Source: an uncultured Erysipelotrichaceae bacterium
GTDB taxonomy: Bacteria; Bacillota_I; Bacilli_A; Erysipelotrichales; Erysipelotrichaceae
Length of the DNA stretch: 64,000 nt
Reading direction: 5' to 3'
NCBI GenBank assembly: GCA_900314905.1
Contig: OMXA01000005.1
Coordinates: forward strand, 1-64,000
The position numbers were made by a program, and so were the translations under genes. Of this stretch, positions 26,700 to 36,061 are shown piece by piece. Positions within the stretch are counted from its first letter, which is position 1, and every line of letters starts with the position of its first letter. The notes beneath the pieces are model-generated. The model made no database searches. It saw nothing but the letters and a program-made list of their open reading frames with translations, and was not told the origin of the DNA.

Positions 26700-26727
26700 T
26701 GTATTTCACAGAGAATTCTTTTATAAT
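26700..26727 (+). promoter_or_regulatory. Possible promoter in the gap after the first flippase
   Basis: A perfect TATAAT (26722-26727) in the 58-bp gap, with no convincing -35. It would start a new transcript at the GT2 gene 26752, which has its own strong RBS (GGAGGA). Confidence 0.3.
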
Positions 26728-26751
26728 AGGGAGAGTCCGGAGGAAAGAGTC

Positions 26752-27417
26752 GTGAAGGTTCTGATTATTGTCCCAGCCCATAATGAACAGGATAATCTTC
26801 CGACGCTGATCCCGGAAATTCATTCCTATGGCTGGGAAAGCCTTGTGATCAATGACTGCTCCAGTGATCAGACCGGTGAGATTCTGGACCGGATGGGCTG
26901 GGAGCACCTGGATCTGCCAGTCAATGCCGGTCTTGCCAGCGTGACGCAGATCGGATTCATGTATGCCCGGGATCATGACTATGATGTCGCAATTGTAACC
27001 GACGGAGATGGTCAGCATCCTCCGAAATACATTCATAAGCTTCTGGAAGGGATTGAAGAAGGCAATGACTATGTGGTGGGATCGAGATTCGTGGAGCAGA
27101 GGAAGCCTCTGACTTCCCGGATGATCGGCTCCCGGCTTTTATGCGGAGCGATCCGCCTGAAAACCGGACGCCATGTCACGGATCCGACCTCCGGCATGAG
27201 AGCTCTTGGCAGAAAAGTGCTTGTCGACTTTGCTGAGAATATGAATTTTGTCGCAGAACCGGACGCCCTTGCCTATGTCATTCATCACGGCTATCGGGTC
27301 AAGGAAGTTCAGGTTAATATGAAAGAACGCGAAGCAGGGGAAAGCTATTTCCATAACCCGATGAAATCCGCCGGCTTCATGTATAACGTTCTCATGAGTA
27401 TTCTGTTTATTCAGTAG
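26752..27417 (+). CDS. GT2-family polyprenyl-phosphate glycosyltransferase (DPM1-like)
   Basis: 221 aa, GTG start behind CCGGAGGAAAG. VLIIVPAHNEQDNLPTLIPE, INDCSSDQTGEI and the VTDGDGQHPPKYI motif are typical of dolichol/undecaprenyl-phosphate mannosyl- or glucosyltransferases. These make the lipid-linked sugar used by GT-C enzymes. Followed by a DUF2304 protein and a GT-C-like gene, a combination that commonly accompanies such enzymes, supporting that role. No membrane anchor in the protein itself. Confidence 0.85.
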   Translation: MKVLIIVPAHNEQDNLPTLIPEIHSYGWESLVINDCSSDQTGEILDRMGWEHLDLPVNAGLASVTQIGFMYARDHDYDVAIVTDGDGQHPPKYIHKLLEGIEEGNDYVVGSRFVEQRKPLTSRMIGSRLLCGAIRLKTGRHVTDPTSGMRALGRKVLVDFAENMNFVAEPDALAYVIHHGYRVKEVQVNMKEREAGESYFHNPMKSAGFMYNVLMSILFIQ

Positions 27418-27430
27418 TAGAGGAGATTCT

Positions 27431-27805
27431 ATGACCGTTGGTATTCCGGAAGGGTTGAGATGGGTGCTGATTCTCGCATCCCTCGGCATCCTGATCTTTG
27501 TCATCTATGGCTCTGCAAAATCCCGCATGAATGTCCGCTATGCGGTCGTCTGGATCACCTGGGCAGTCTTTGTCCTGATCGTTGCGATCTGGCCTGGCGT
27601 TGCCAGATGGATGGCAAATCTGATCGGCATTCAGTCTGTCACGAACTTCATCCTCCTGTTCATGACGGCGATCCTGTTCCTGCTGAATTATTTCCTGTAT
27701 ATGCAGATGAGCAGGATGGACAAGGATATCCGCAAGCTGAATTATGAGTTATCGCTTCTCAGGCAGAAGAAGGATCAGGATGACGATCAGAAAACAGAAA
27801 AATGA
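27431..27805 (+). CDS. DUF2304 small membrane protein
   Basis: 124 aa, RBS AGAGGAG. Three hydrophobic segments (residues about 12-30, 38-58 and 70-92), followed by a charged coiled C-terminus (RMDKDIRKLNYELSLLRQKKDQ). DUF2304 proteins are usually encoded next to polyprenyl-phosphate GT2 enzymes and are thought to anchor or partner them. Its last 26 bases overlap the next gene. Confidence 0.82.
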   Translation: MTVGIPEGLRWVLILASLGILIFVIYGSAKSRMNVRYAVVWITWAVFVLIVAIWPGVARWMANLIGIQSVTNFILLFMTAILFLLNYFLYMQMSRMDKDIRKLNYELSLLRQKKDQDDDQKTEK

Positions 27806-29224
27806 GCAGAGAACAGTGGCAGCAGGTCTTCTGCTGATCTCTTTTTTCTGCATTACCATCTTCTCACGTTCTTCGTTTCTGTATGAACGGAATCCATGGA
27901 GCGATGCGAATATCTTTCTGACCATCGGCCGGGGCATGCTGAAGGGGAAAAAGATGTATACAGACCTGTTTGATCATAAAGGGCCTCTGCTGTATGTTCT
28001 GTATGCAATTGCTGCTATGATCTCTGATCGCTCCTTTGCAGGAGTATATCTGATTGAGGTCCTCTCCCTGTTCTGGTTCTTATGGGAATGCTGGAAACTT
28101 CTGAAGCTTCTGCAGACGGAACATCCGTTTCCCGGGCTGCTTCTGATTGCGATTGCGATCGTCACTGCCAAGGCATTCTCCTTCGGCGGGGGAAGTGTCG
28201 AGGAACTTGCTCTGCCGCTTCTGATGCATTGTCTGGTTCTTTCTCTGAAACGAATTCTTGCGGAAGAACCCTTTTCAAAGAAAGACTGCTTCCTGATCGG
28301 CATTCTCGCCTCTTCGGTATTTCTGATGAAATTCACGCTATGCGGTTTTTTTGCCGGACTGGCGATTGCGCTGATTCTCTATCAGGCCAGACAGGAACGC
28401 AGCAGACTTCTTGCATGCATCATGGAAGCGATTGCTGGTTTCCTCGTGCCCGTACTGATCACGGTGCTTCTGTTTTCCCTGAATGGAAACCTCTCCGATT
28501 TTCTGAAAGTCTACTTCGGATACAATCTGAACCAGTATCCGGCTTCTGCAGGAATCCCGACCAGAATCTACCTGATGGCAAGAGCTTACTTCTTCTACCT
28601 GAAGAATAATCCGGTCCTGATTCTGTTCAGTACCATCGGTTTTTTGCGGGCATCCATGAATTCCATCATAAGCCTGCAGCGCGAAATCTGCTGATTCTGA
28701 TCTTTCTCTGCTGGTATTTCATTTCGTTTATTGGCAATATCTTCATCGCTTACTATATTCTTCCGATGATCTGCTTCAGTGTCTTCCTGGTTCCAATCAT
28801 TTCCAGGAAGATGAACCGGAAAGTCATGATCAGTCTCTCAGCTGGTCTTTCGGTTCTATGCGCCTTCGGCTCTTCCAATCTCCGTACGATCGGCAGACAT
28901 GGATCCGTGCAGCAGGATTTTGTATCTCTGATTCAGAGCTATGATCCGGGTGCTTCTTATCTGATGCTGGAAGGGTATGACCAGGGATTCTACCTGGAGG
29001 GCGGAGAAATTCCCGCCTGCAGGTATTTCTCTGCCATCAACAGTGAAACAGAGGAGATGAAACAGGAAAGACTTCACTGCATTGAAGAAAAACAAATCAG
29101 ATACCTGATTTCCATGGACCATGAACTCGATCTTCCGGAATATGACTTGATTGCACAGGAAACCAGGGAATATGATGGCGCTGAGCGTATCTACCGTCTT
29201 TATGAAAGGAAGAATCTGCAATGA
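27780..29224 (+). pseudogene. GT-C-type membrane glycosyltransferase with one-base frameshift
   Basis: Starts at ATG 27780 (MTIRKQKNEQRTV). The first frame runs through the family loop RNPWSDANIFLTIGRGMLKG..DLFDHKGPLLYVLYA and several helices to 28640. There a run of six T (28640-28645) shifts the frame, and the protein continues in another frame (AGIHEFHHKPAARNLLILIF..) to 29224. One more T would give a continuous protein of about 481 aa. It resembles the 613-aa protein at 48357 (NDWEDSNCFMTVGKGILSG..EQKGPYLYFLHALAA). Either a recent loss, a phase-variable switch, or a base-calling error in the homopolymer. Confidence 0.8.
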
Positions 29225-30240
29225 AACCTAGTGAGACAGATGTACCTGTCAGAGTGAATATATGGATCCGCCCGGAATGTCAGAAGCGGCAGTTTGATCG
29301 GATTGCCGAGGCAAAGCCAAGCACTCTGTTCCTGATTTCGGACGGAGGCAGAAATGATGATGAATGGAAGAAGATCCGCCTGAATCGGGAGTACGTGGAA
29401 TCCCATATCGACTGGGACTGCAAAGTATATAAGCTCTACCATGACCATAATGAAGGTCTATATGCGACCGGAAAGCAGGGACATGATCTGATCTGGTCGA
29501 ATGCGGATTACTGCATTCTCCTGGAAGATGATATTCTGCCAGACGTTACCTATTTCCGTTTCTGCCAGGAAATTTTTGAAAAATACCGGAATGATACACG
29601 AGTTTCTGCAATCACAGGGCTTAATCTGATGGGGGTTTATGAGCTGGCTTCCTCAGACTGGTTCTTTTCGAGAAAAGTGGCAATCAGCGGGTTCGGAATG
29701 TGGAAGCGAACCTATGAACAGTTCTACAGCCGTGACTTCGGAAGAGATTCCTATGTGATGTCACTATTGAAAGAAGAGACAAAGAAGAATGAAGACTTCC
29801 GCAAAAAGATTCTCGGGTATGCCGAAAATGAGTTTTTTGAAGGCCATATGGCATTTTCGGAATTCTATACGGAATTCTCTGCCTATGGTCAGCATCAGCT
29901 GATTGTCGTTCCGAAGCGCAATCTCATCAGCAATATCGGCTATGGAGAAGGAAGTGCTCATGCAGCAGATCTGAACCGGATGCCGAAGGCTGTCCGCAAT
30001 ACGTTCAATATGAAGACCTATCCGATGCAGTTTCCGATGAAAGAGCCGGAATATCTGATTCCGGATCCGTTCTACGAGAAGCAGTTCGATCGGATCATGG
30101 GAAGAAATGACAAGCTTCTGCAGGCTTCCCGGTGGCTCCAGTTCAAATGGCTGTATCTGAAGAACGGCGGAAATCTTGCGGAAGGAGTCAGACGAGTTGT
30201 GAATCGGCATAGAAACCGGAAGAACGAATATGAAAGCTGA
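29221..30240 (+). CDS. GT-A glycosyltransferase (GT2/GNT-I-like)
   Basis: 339 aa. VRVNIWIRPECQKRQFDRI, LFLISDGGRNDDEW and the metal-binding ILLEDDILPDVTYFRF resemble bacterial GT-A enzymes related to the GNT-I group. The middle has AISGFGMWKRTYEQFY. Soluble, probably acting at the cytosolic membrane face. Start overlaps the previous stop by four bases. Sugar and acceptor unknown. Confidence 0.75.
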   Translation: MKPSETDVPVRVNIWIRPECQKRQFDRIAEAKPSTLFLISDGGRNDDEWKKIRLNREYVESHIDWDCKVYKLYHDHNEGLYATGKQGHDLIWSNADYCILLEDDILPDVTYFRFCQEIFEKYRNDTRVSAITGLNLMGVYELASSDWFFSRKVAISGFGMWKRTYEQFYSRDFGRDSYVMSLLKEETKKNEDFRKKILGYAENEFFEGHMAFSEFYTEFSAYGQHQLIVVPKRNLISNIGYGEGSAHAADLNRMPKAVRNTFNMKTYPMQFPMKEPEYLIPDPFYEKQFDRIMGRNDKLLQASRWLQFKWLYLKNGGNLAEGVRRVVNRHRNRKNEYES

Positions 30241-31447
30241 GAAAATTCTGCTGCTGGGTGGATCTGCCCAGCAGGTCACTGCAATCAGGGAAGCGAGAAA
30301 TATGGGATATGAAACAGTACTGTGCGACTATCTCCCTGATAATCCTGGTCAGTTTGCCGCAGATCATTATTACAATATTTCAACCACTGATCGTGATGCG
30401 GTTCTTGATATTGCCCGAAAGGAACAGATTGATGGCATTCTTGCTTATGCTTCCGATCCTGCGGCACCGACTGCTGCCTGGGTAGCAGAGCAGATGCATC
30501 TTCCGGGAAATCCGTTTCATTCGGTTGAGACTCTCTGCAGCAAGCATCTTTTCCGGCAGTTTCTGAAAAGCCATGGGTTCAGCAGCCCGGAGTCCTGCAG
30601 TTATCAGGATCTGGATGATGCGCTGAAAGATGCATCTGATTTTCCTTATCCGGTGCTCGTAAAACCATCAGACTCTTCCGGCAGCAAAGGTGTCACGCTG
30701 CTGAAGAGTTCTGAGGGACTTCAGAGTGCTGCAGAAACAGCTTTTTCTTACAGCAGGGCGCATGAAATCATTATTGAGGAGTATGTTTCGAATAGCACCC
30801 CTTATCTGATCGGCGGCGATCTGTTTATAGTCAATGGCAAGGTAGCACTCTGGGGACTGATGAACTGTTATCGGGATGAGCGGATCAATCCGCTTGTTCC
30901 GATGGGCAAGAGCTATCCGCCATTTCTTTCCGATGGGCAGCTCAGGCTTGTAAAGGATACGCTTTCGAGAATGGTTTCCGAACTCCGGATTCAGAATGGC
31001 GCTATGAACGTGGAACTGGTCCTCGATCAGAAAGACCGGGTGTTTGTGCTGGATGCCGGGCCCCGCAATGGCGGCAACATGATTCCGGAACTGATGGGAA
31101 TGATCTTTGATCAGGATATCGTTCGGATGACGATTGAAGCAGCCATGGGGAAATCAGTATCGGTGAAGGAAACAGCAGGACATCCGTTTTATGCGACGCA
31201 TAATCTTCATTCTGCCAGAAGAGGAAAATACCTTGACATCAGATTCTCAGAAGAGCTGAACCCATATCTGATCCGGAAAGAACTCTGGAAGAAACCAGGT
31301 GATCAGGTCGTCCCTTTTCTGAACTCTGCCGGTGCTCTCGGCATCATCTTTCTGAAGTTTCCGGATCGTGACACAATGGAGTATTATTTAAGACGCATGA
31401 CGGACTTCTATACCGTCATTCTGGATGAGGATACCAGCCATGAGTGA
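30230..31447 (+). CDS. ATP-grasp ligase-like enzyme (copy 2)
   Basis: 405 aa, paralog of the enzyme at 13133 along its whole length. EKILLLGGSAQQVTAIREAR, CDYLPDNPGQFAADHYYNIST, VLVKPSDSSGSKGVTLL, IIEEYVSNSTPYLIGGDLFI and VFVLDAGPRNGGNMIPELMG mark the ATP-grasp core and metal site. It is coupled to a DegT aminotransferase downstream, which would make an amino sugar. An ATP-dependent amidation or aminoacylation of that product would be logical but is not shown. The first 11 bases overlap the upstream gene. Confidence 0.75.
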   Translation: MKAEKILLLGGSAQQVTAIREARNMGYETVLCDYLPDNPGQFAADHYYNISTTDRDAVLDIARKEQIDGILAYASDPAAPTAAWVAEQMHLPGNPFHSVETLCSKHLFRQFLKSHGFSSPESCSYQDLDDALKDASDFPYPVLVKPSDSSGSKGVTLLKSSEGLQSAAETAFSYSRAHEIIIEEYVSNSTPYLIGGDLFIVNGKVALWGLMNCYRDERINPLVPMGKSYPPFLSDGQLRLVKDTLSRMVSELRIQNGAMNVELVLDQKDRVFVLDAGPRNGGNMIPELMGMIFDQDIVRMTIEAAMGKSVSVKETAGHPFYATHNLHSARRGKYLDIRFSEELNPYLIRKELWKKPGDQVVPFLNSAGALGIIFLKFPDRDTMEYYLRRMTDFYTVILDEDTSHE

Positions 31448-32558
31448 TCAGAAAATATTAGTTACCCGTTCTTCCATGCCGCCTCTGGAAGAATACGTGG
31501 AGGAAATCAGAGAGATCTGGGACAGCCACTGGCTGACCAATATGGGAGTCAAGCACCAGGAACTGCAGAGCGAGCTGGAACAGTATCTCAAAGTGGAACA
31601 CCTCGAGCTGCTAACGAATGGGCACATGGCTCTGGAAATGGCGATGCAGGCAATGGACTTTCATGGCGAGGTTATCACGACCCCGTTTACGTTTGCTTCT
31701 ACGACACACGCCATTGTCCGCAATGGGGCAAAGCCGGTTTTCTGCGACATTGATCCGGATGATTTCACGATCGATGCTTCCAGGATTGAAGCGCTCATCA
31801 ATGAACATACCACTGCAATTGTTCCGGTTCATGTCTACGGAAATATCTGCCATGTGGAAGAAATTCAGAAGATTGCAGAGAAATATGGACTGAAGGTTCT
31901 GTATGATGCTGCCCATACCTTCGGAGAAACCTATCACGGCATCGGTGTCGGAAATTTCGGAGATGCGAGCTGTTTCAGCTTCCATGCGACAAAAGTATTC
32001 AATACGATTGAGGGAGGCGCGGTGACCTTCCATGATCCAGAGCTTGGCAGAAAGATCTATGGACTCAAGAACTTCGGAATCCGCGATGCGGAAACGGTGG
32101 ATGCGGTGGGTGCCAATGCCAAGATGAATGAGTTCTGTGCCGCGATGGGCATCTGCAATCTCCGGCATGTGGATGCTGAGATTGAAAAGCGGAAGAAGGT
32201 CGCGGATCATTACCGCAGCCGCCTTGAGGGGGTCAGAGGGCTTCGGCTTAATGTGATTCAGGAAGGCGTGAAGCAGAATTATGCATATTTTCCGGTCATC
32301 TTTGAGGAAAAGGAGTTCGGAGCCGGAAGAGATGAGGTCATGAAAGCGCTGGCGGAACATGGGATCGGGGCGAGAAAATACTTCTATCCGATCACCAGCA
32401 GCTTTGAGTGCTACAGGGGACAGTACAATCCGGAAGATACTCCGATTGCTCTGCATATCAGTCAGAGCGTGCTGACGCTGCCGCTGTATGCAGATCTGTC
32501 TCTTAATGATGTAGATCGGATCTGCGATATCATTCTGGATCTGAGTTTACACGCATGA
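31440..32558 (+). CDS. DegT/DnrJ/EryC1 sugar-nucleotide aminotransferase
   Basis: 372 aa from ATG 31440. PLP enzyme: LLTNGHMALEMAM (cofactor phosphate region), TTPFTFASTTHAIVRNGAKPVF, LYDAAHTFGETYHG, and the catalytic lysine K185 in CFSFHATKVFNTIEGGA. Converts a 4-keto (or 3-keto) nucleotide sugar into an amino sugar, as in VioA/PglE/RmhB-type enzymes. A nucleotide-sugar dehydratase partner is not present in the window. Coupled to the ATP-grasp gene (8-bp overlap) and an acyltransferase (4-bp overlap), suggesting a modified amino sugar. Confidence 0.9.
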   Translation: MSDQKILVTRSSMPPLEEYVEEIREIWDSHWLTNMGVKHQELQSELEQYLKVEHLELLTNGHMALEMAMQAMDFHGEVITTPFTFASTTHAIVRNGAKPVFCDIDPDDFTIDASRIEALINEHTTAIVPVHVYGNICHVEEIQKIAEKYGLKVLYDAAHTFGETYHGIGVGNFGDASCFSFHATKVFNTIEGGAVTFHDPELGRKIYGLKNFGIRDAETVDAVGANAKMNEFCAAMGICNLRHVDAEIEKRKKVADHYRSRLEGVRGLRLNVIQEGVKQNYAYFPVIFEEKEFGAGRDEVMKALAEHGIGARKYFYPITSSFECYRGQYNPEDTPIALHISQSVLTLPLYADLSLNDVDRICDIILDLSLHA

Positions 32559-33514
32559 CTACTTCCTACCGAGACAGGACTGCAGATCTTCTGAGGGCAA
32601 TCGCGCTGTTTCTGCTGTTTGCCGCCCATACTTCATTCCCGGATTCATTTCAGAATATCCGGGAGTTTGATGTGCCGCTTCTGTTCTTTCTTTCTGGGAT
32701 GTCGTATGTGTATTCCATTCAGGGAAGCCGTCCTGACCAGAAAACCTATCTTCTGAGAAGATTCCGGAAGCTGATTCTTCGGGTATGGATCTTTCTGATT
32801 TTCTTCTTTCTGTTCTTCAATGGCATTCTGCATTCCGGAATCTCCAGCAACGTGATCCTGAATTCATTTCTGATGACCGGGTCCGGAATCATGTTTGTCT
32901 GGGTGTACCGTGTTTTCTTCTTCAACTGCATCACGCTTCCGATCCTGCAGGAAAGAACCAGGAAGATGCCTGCAGAAAAGCGGATTCTGATCGGTATAGC
33001 CGCATTGGCGGTCAATGACCTGATCTATCGGTTCCTGATCAGTCCGATGCAGAACTATGTCTTTCAGAAGCTGCTGACGTATCTTTTCAGCGATACCGTA
33101 GGCTTCACCGTGCTTGCCTGGTTCGGGGCTTCGTATCCGGATCTGGAAGAGAAGGGAAGAATCCGGTTCACGCTGCTGTTCCTGGTATTCTATCTCATTG
33201 CCGGAGGACTTTCGGGATTCCCGTTTCTGGAGTCGATGAAATATCCGCCTTCGCTGTATTTCTCGTCTTATGGCATGTTCTGCTCCTCGCTTCTGTATCT
33301 GCTGCTGAGCCGGAACCCCGGACGAATCAGGAACTCTGCCGTCTGGATCTCGAAGAACTGCATGAATCTCTATCTTGCCCATATCTTTGTCTATTATCTG
33401 GGAACCTGGAAGATTGAAAGTCCTTGGATCCAGTTCGCTCTGCTTTCTGCAGGCTCATTCCTGATCGTGTATGCTGCAGAAACAATCAGAAAGGCGGTGA
33501 AGACGCATCGATGA
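32555..33514 (+). CDS. Membrane acyltransferase (AT3 family)
   Basis: 319 aa, about ten helices. The family N-terminus RTADLLRAIALFLLFAAHTSFPD is followed by VPLLFFLSGMSYVYS, with the Arg and His residues typical of acyltransferase 3. Adds acetyl or another small acyl group to a sugar, using cytosolic acyl-CoA. Overlaps the aminotransferase gene as ATGA and the next GT2 gene likewise, so it is co-translated. Confidence 0.8.
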   Translation: MTTSYRDRTADLLRAIALFLLFAAHTSFPDSFQNIREFDVPLLFFLSGMSYVYSIQGSRPDQKTYLLRRFRKLILRVWIFLIFFFLFFNGILHSGISSNVILNSFLMTGSGIMFVWVYRVFFFNCITLPILQERTRKMPAEKRILIGIAALAVNDLIYRFLISPMQNYVFQKLLTYLFSDTVGFTVLAWFGASYPDLEEKGRIRFTLLFLVFYLIAGGLSGFPFLESMKYPPSLYFSSYGMFCSSLLYLLLSRNPGRIRNSAVWISKNCMNLYLAHIFVYYLGTWKIESPWIQFALLSAGSFLIVYAAETIRKAVKTHR

Positions 33515-34416
33515 CCTTTATTTCCATTGTGATCACAACCTATCATCGGCCAGAGCAGATTGCCCGTGCAATCACCTGCGCCGACCGCCAGACTGCTGCC
33601 CATGAAATCATTGTAGTCGATGATAACGGAATCGATACGCCAGAGCAGAAGGCAACGGCAGAAGCGATTCTTCCTTATTCAGATCGGGTGACGTATCTGG
33701 TCAATGAACAGAACCGCGGGCCATCGTATTCCAGAAACCGCGGCTTGCAGCAGGCCAGGGGTGACTGCATCACATTTCTGGATGACGATGATGAAATCGC
33801 TCCGGAAAAACTGGAGGCACAGGCTGCGCTATTGGAGCGGAAGGGACCGGAATACAGCTGCTGCTATTGTTCCTTTACGAAATATCTTGCCGGCGGGAAA
33901 CGGTTTCTCAATGCAGAAAAGACCGAGGGAGCAGTATATCCGTATATCCTTGGACGCATGCTGTATGTCGGCAGCGGTTCGAACCTTCTGGTACGCACCG
34001 GGATCCTGAAAGATGCCGGCGGCTATGATGAATCGCTGCGGAAGTTTGAAGACTATGAGATGATGGGAAGGATTCTGAAGCATCATCTCCTTGCCTATCT
34101 GGATCAGAATCTTCTGACCATTCATTATGAAGTTCGAGGAAAGGTGCCGACCTATCAGGAACTCGTATCGTATGATCAGCTCTATTTTGATAAAATCAGT
34201 GCAGAGCTCGATCAGCTTCCTGCAGGAGAACAGGAAGGAATCCGGCAGATGGAAGCACTGGAACGCTGGCGCTATGCCCTGCCTCGGAAAGAAACGGCAG
34301 ATGCCTGGGGCTATCTGAAACAATGCGGCGTTACGCCCGCACTGTTCTTCCGATATCTCTGCTATTGCGCCGATCGAGCCATCGGAAAGAAGTCCTATGG
34401 GTTCAAGACCTTCTGA
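33511..34416 (+). CDS. GT2-family glycosyltransferase
   Basis: 301 aa; ATG 33511 overlaps the previous stop (ATGA). FISIVITTYHRPEQIARAIT, IIVVDDNGIDTPEQKA, NRGPSYSRNRGLQQARGDCITFLDDDDEI (metal-binding DDDD) and GSGSNLLVRTGILKDAGGYDE define a GT-A family 2 enzyme. Cytosolic. Specificity unknown. Its last 20 bases overlap the following membrane protein gene. Confidence 0.88.
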   Translation: MTFISIVITTYHRPEQIARAITCADRQTAAHEIIVVDDNGIDTPEQKATAEAILPYSDRVTYLVNEQNRGPSYSRNRGLQQARGDCITFLDDDDEIAPEKLEAQAALLERKGPEYSCCYCSFTKYLAGGKRFLNAEKTEGAVYPYILGRMLYVGSGSNLLVRTGILKDAGGYDESLRKFEDYEMMGRILKHHLLAYLDQNLLTIHYEVRGKVPTYQELVSYDQLYFDKISAELDQLPAGEQEGIRQMEALERWRYALPRKETADAWGYLKQCGVTPALFFRYLCYCADRAIGKKSYGFKTF

Positions 34417-36061
34417 ACAGCACCAGAGCCTCAGAACACAGGACCTGCTTTATGCAGGTGTTTTCACTGCGGTTCTGCTGGTGCAGCTATGGAAGGCACG
34501 CCAGGGCATGGGCTATTCCGATGAACAGTTCTATGTGACGATCGGAAAGAGATTTGCCACGGGCGATCGGATGTTTGCGGATGACTGGCATATTGCTCAG
34601 ATGATCGGGTTCTTCCTGACTCCGCTCTATGAGCTTTATACCGCAGTCCACGGCGGCACTGATGGGATTCTCCTCGGCTTCCGGCATTACTACGTTGCCC
34701 TGACGATGTTCACCGGACTCATGATTTATCTGCGCTTCCGGAACGAAGGGCCTGCATCGATTCTCGCATCGCTGCTGTATCTCGTCTTCACGCCATTTCA
34801 GATCATGTCGCTTTCCTACAACACGATGGGAGCAGCGGCAGTGATTCTGGCAATGCTGGTGTATCCGATGGAAGGAAGACATCCGTTTCGCTTCTATCTC
34901 TGCGGCATTCTGATGGCATGCGCGGTGATCAATACCCCGTATCTGATCTTTCTGTATCTGATTCTGACCGTTATTACGGCAGTAAAGCCTGCCTGGTTCT
35001 CCAGAAGTGCCTGGAAGGGAATTACTGCCGGGGCATTGACCATCGCTGTCATATTTCTGGTGATTCTCTGGAGAAACGGATCCTTTGAGAACTTTTCAGA
35101 ATCGCTAGTCCATCTGATTGATCCGTCCCATCAGATGACGTTTCCTGAAATGGCGATCCGCAATGGCGGAAGATTATATCTGCTGTTTGGCTTCTTTCTC
35201 ATAGTTTTTGCGGCAGAACTCATTCTGACACTTGTCTTTCTGAAGGACCCTCAGAAGGAGCAGAGGCTCAGAAGGTGTTCGCTCTGGATCAATCTCTGCT
35301 CCATGGTTTATGCCGTATGTGTTTCCGGGTATCAGATGGACTCCGGAACTTATGCTGCCCTGCTGATTCCGCTCTGTCTTTCCGGCCTTCAGGCATTGCT
35401 GCAGAAGAAGCGCAATGACCTTCTGATGATCTATGGCGTATCAGTTTTCTATGCCCTCATGATTTCACTTTCCAGCAATGTCGGTCCCTCGAGCTTCTGC
35501 AGCCCGCTCATCCTGGCTGGCAGCGTTTCGTGTATTGCCTTTTCAGGCAGGGAATGGAATCAGCTTCTCGTGATTGCGGTGATTTCGGTCTTTGCCTTCT
35601 ATAAGTGCAGCTATGTGTTCGGAGCCAGAATCAGCGGCTATGATGCTGAGATCGAAGATGGTCCGCTCAAGGGTCTATTGGATACTGAGGAAGCCGTGAT
35701 GCAGTATGAACATAGACTCGAAGATATCAGGGAAATCAACGCCATGGAAGAATGCAGCAGCGTTTCCCTCGTGACCGGGCAGAGCTGGGAATATCTGGCC
35801 TGCAATAAGAGAATTGCCGCCAATTCCACCTATCTCTATTTCTGGGAGAAAGATCAGTATACTGCTGCGGAAGATGCCTATGCTTGTCTTCATGAAGACC
35901 GGTATCCGGCTTATATTTATGTGGACCATACTGACAGCCACTATTTCTATGAACCGCAGGACAGCTGGCTGGATCAGTTTGCATTCGTGAAAAACATGCA
36001 GGAAGGGACCCTTTATATCCGCAATCAGAGCACGATTTCCTGCACAGAGGAGGCGAAGTGA
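34397..36061 (+). CDS. GT-C-like multi-pass glycosyltransferase
   Basis: 554 aa. Ten or more hydrophobic helices, with an acidic first-loop motif GMGYSDEQFYVTIGKRFATGDRMFADDW and a soluble C-terminal domain of about 140 residues. Same family as 50195, 51847 and the remnant at 20801, sharing D-E in loop 1 and similar spacing. Such proteins use polyprenyl-phosphate sugars outside the membrane; the DPM1-like enzyme at 26752 could feed them. Function inferred from fold and setting. Confidence 0.65.
   Translation: MGSRPSEQHQSLRTQDLLYAGVFTAVLLVQLWKARQGMGYSDEQFYVTIGKRFATGDRMFADDWHIAQMIGFFLTPLYELYTAVHGGTDGILLGFRHYYVALTMFTGLMIYLRFRNEGPASILASLLYLVFTPFQIMSLSYNTMGAAAVILAMLVYPMEGRHPFRFYLCGILMACAVINTPYLIFLYLILTVITAVKPAWFSRSAWKGITAGALTIAVIFLVILWRNGSFENFSESLVHLIDPSHQMTFPEMAIRNGGRLYLLFGFFLIVFAAELILTLVFLKDPQKEQRLRRCSLWINLCSMVYAVCVSGYQMDSGTYAALLIPLCLSGLQALLQKKRNDLLMIYGVSVFYALMISLSSNVGPSSFCSPLILAGSVSCIAFSGREWNQLLVIAVISVFAFYKCSYVFGARISGYDAEIEDGPLKGLLDTEEAVMQYEHRLEDIREINAMEECSSVSLVTGQSWEYLACNKRIAANSTYLYFWEKDQYTAAEDAYACLHEDRYPAYIYVDHTDSHYFYEPQDSWLDQFAFVKNMQEGTLYIRNQSTISCTEEAK

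Noticed and set aside
31611..32456. 281-codon open frame on the minus strand
   Set aside because: Exact antisense of the DegT aminotransferase, whose PLP motifs are intact; no RBS or family match on the minus strand.
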